From a bacterium (lineage in GTDB: Bacteria > Patescibacteriota > Minisyncoccia > UBA6257 > GWB1-50-10): DNA of 5,318 bases. Positions 5,309-5,318 of this stretch are shown piece by piece. The notes beneath the pieces are model-generated. The model saw only the letters and a program-made list of their open reading frames with translations, was not told the DNA's origin and ran no database searches. Position 1 is the first letter of the stretch, and each line of letters starts with the position of its first letter. The position numbers and the translations under genes are program-made. The stretch is from NCBI GenBank assembly GCA_021825465.1, contig JAKAGX010000038.1, positions 1 through 5,318 of the forward strand. The letters run 5' to 3'.

Positions 5309-5318
5309 CGGATATTAG
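5280..5318. repeat. GGATA-type motif, copy 2 (3' end of the DoxX gene)
   Basis: GGATATTGGGTAA (5280-5292) and CGGATAA (5295-5301) nearly repeat 2108-2127. With the flanks, GGATA appears four times in 44 bases (5271, 5280, 5296, 5310), and the last copy runs to the window edge. The density suggests a degenerate short repeat that continues downstream, though part of it is coding. Confidence 0.35.

Overview
The window reads as part of a compact bacterial chromosome. All seven genes lie on the plus strand, are nearly gap-free, and are mostly joined by ATGA overlaps or gaps of a few bases. The ATP-cone plus Mrr-type nuclease fusion, the phosphomannomutase-like HAD protein, the lysine-rich small proteins and the almost complete lack of Shine-Dalgarno sites all recall Patescibacteria (Candidate Phyla Radiation, Parcubacteria-like). 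This placement is an inference from gene style, not a proven assignment. TGA ends three of the genes and tryptophan is encoded by TGG, so the recoded-TGA lineages (Gracilibacteria, Absconditabacteria) are unlikely.

Left block (52-2127): a membrane-anchored COG4315-type protein with the Yx(FWY)xxD-like secreted repeat, then an ATP-cone/Mrr-like restriction endonuclease fusion (4-base gap), then a HAD-IIB phosphatase/phosphomannomutase-like protein (ATGA overlap). A strong extended -10 box sits so close to the first ATG that the mRNA should be leaderless. The three genes share a transcript by layout, but no common pathway is evident.

Right block (2135-5308): a textbook metal-responsive operon. 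A perfect -35, a 16-base spacer filled by a perfect CsoR-type inverted repeat, and a near-perfect -10 lead directly into a CsoR/RcnR-family repressor. It overlaps (ATGA) a CPH-type P1B-3 (CopB-like) copper ATPase with an N-terminal Cys-rich metal-binding motif. A small one-TM SHOCT protein and a DoxX-family membrane protein follow. A second extended -10 promoter in the 47-base gap may give the last two genes a metal-independent supply. The model: the repressor occupies the promoter spacer when metal is scarce. Metal binding releases it, and the ATPase exports the metal. The SHOCT and DoxX proteins probably support the membrane side of this response, but their roles are not established.

Most unusual points: predicted leaderless transcription at two of three promoters; a repressor whose ligand set is Cys-His-His, as in RcnR, although its context is a copper pump; a CopB with SEHS in place of the usual SEHP; a short low-complexity, repeat-like insert in the ATPase; and a shared GGATA-rich motif at the 3' ends of both blocks. 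There is no RNA gene, CRISPR array, transposon or clear intrinsic terminator in the window.
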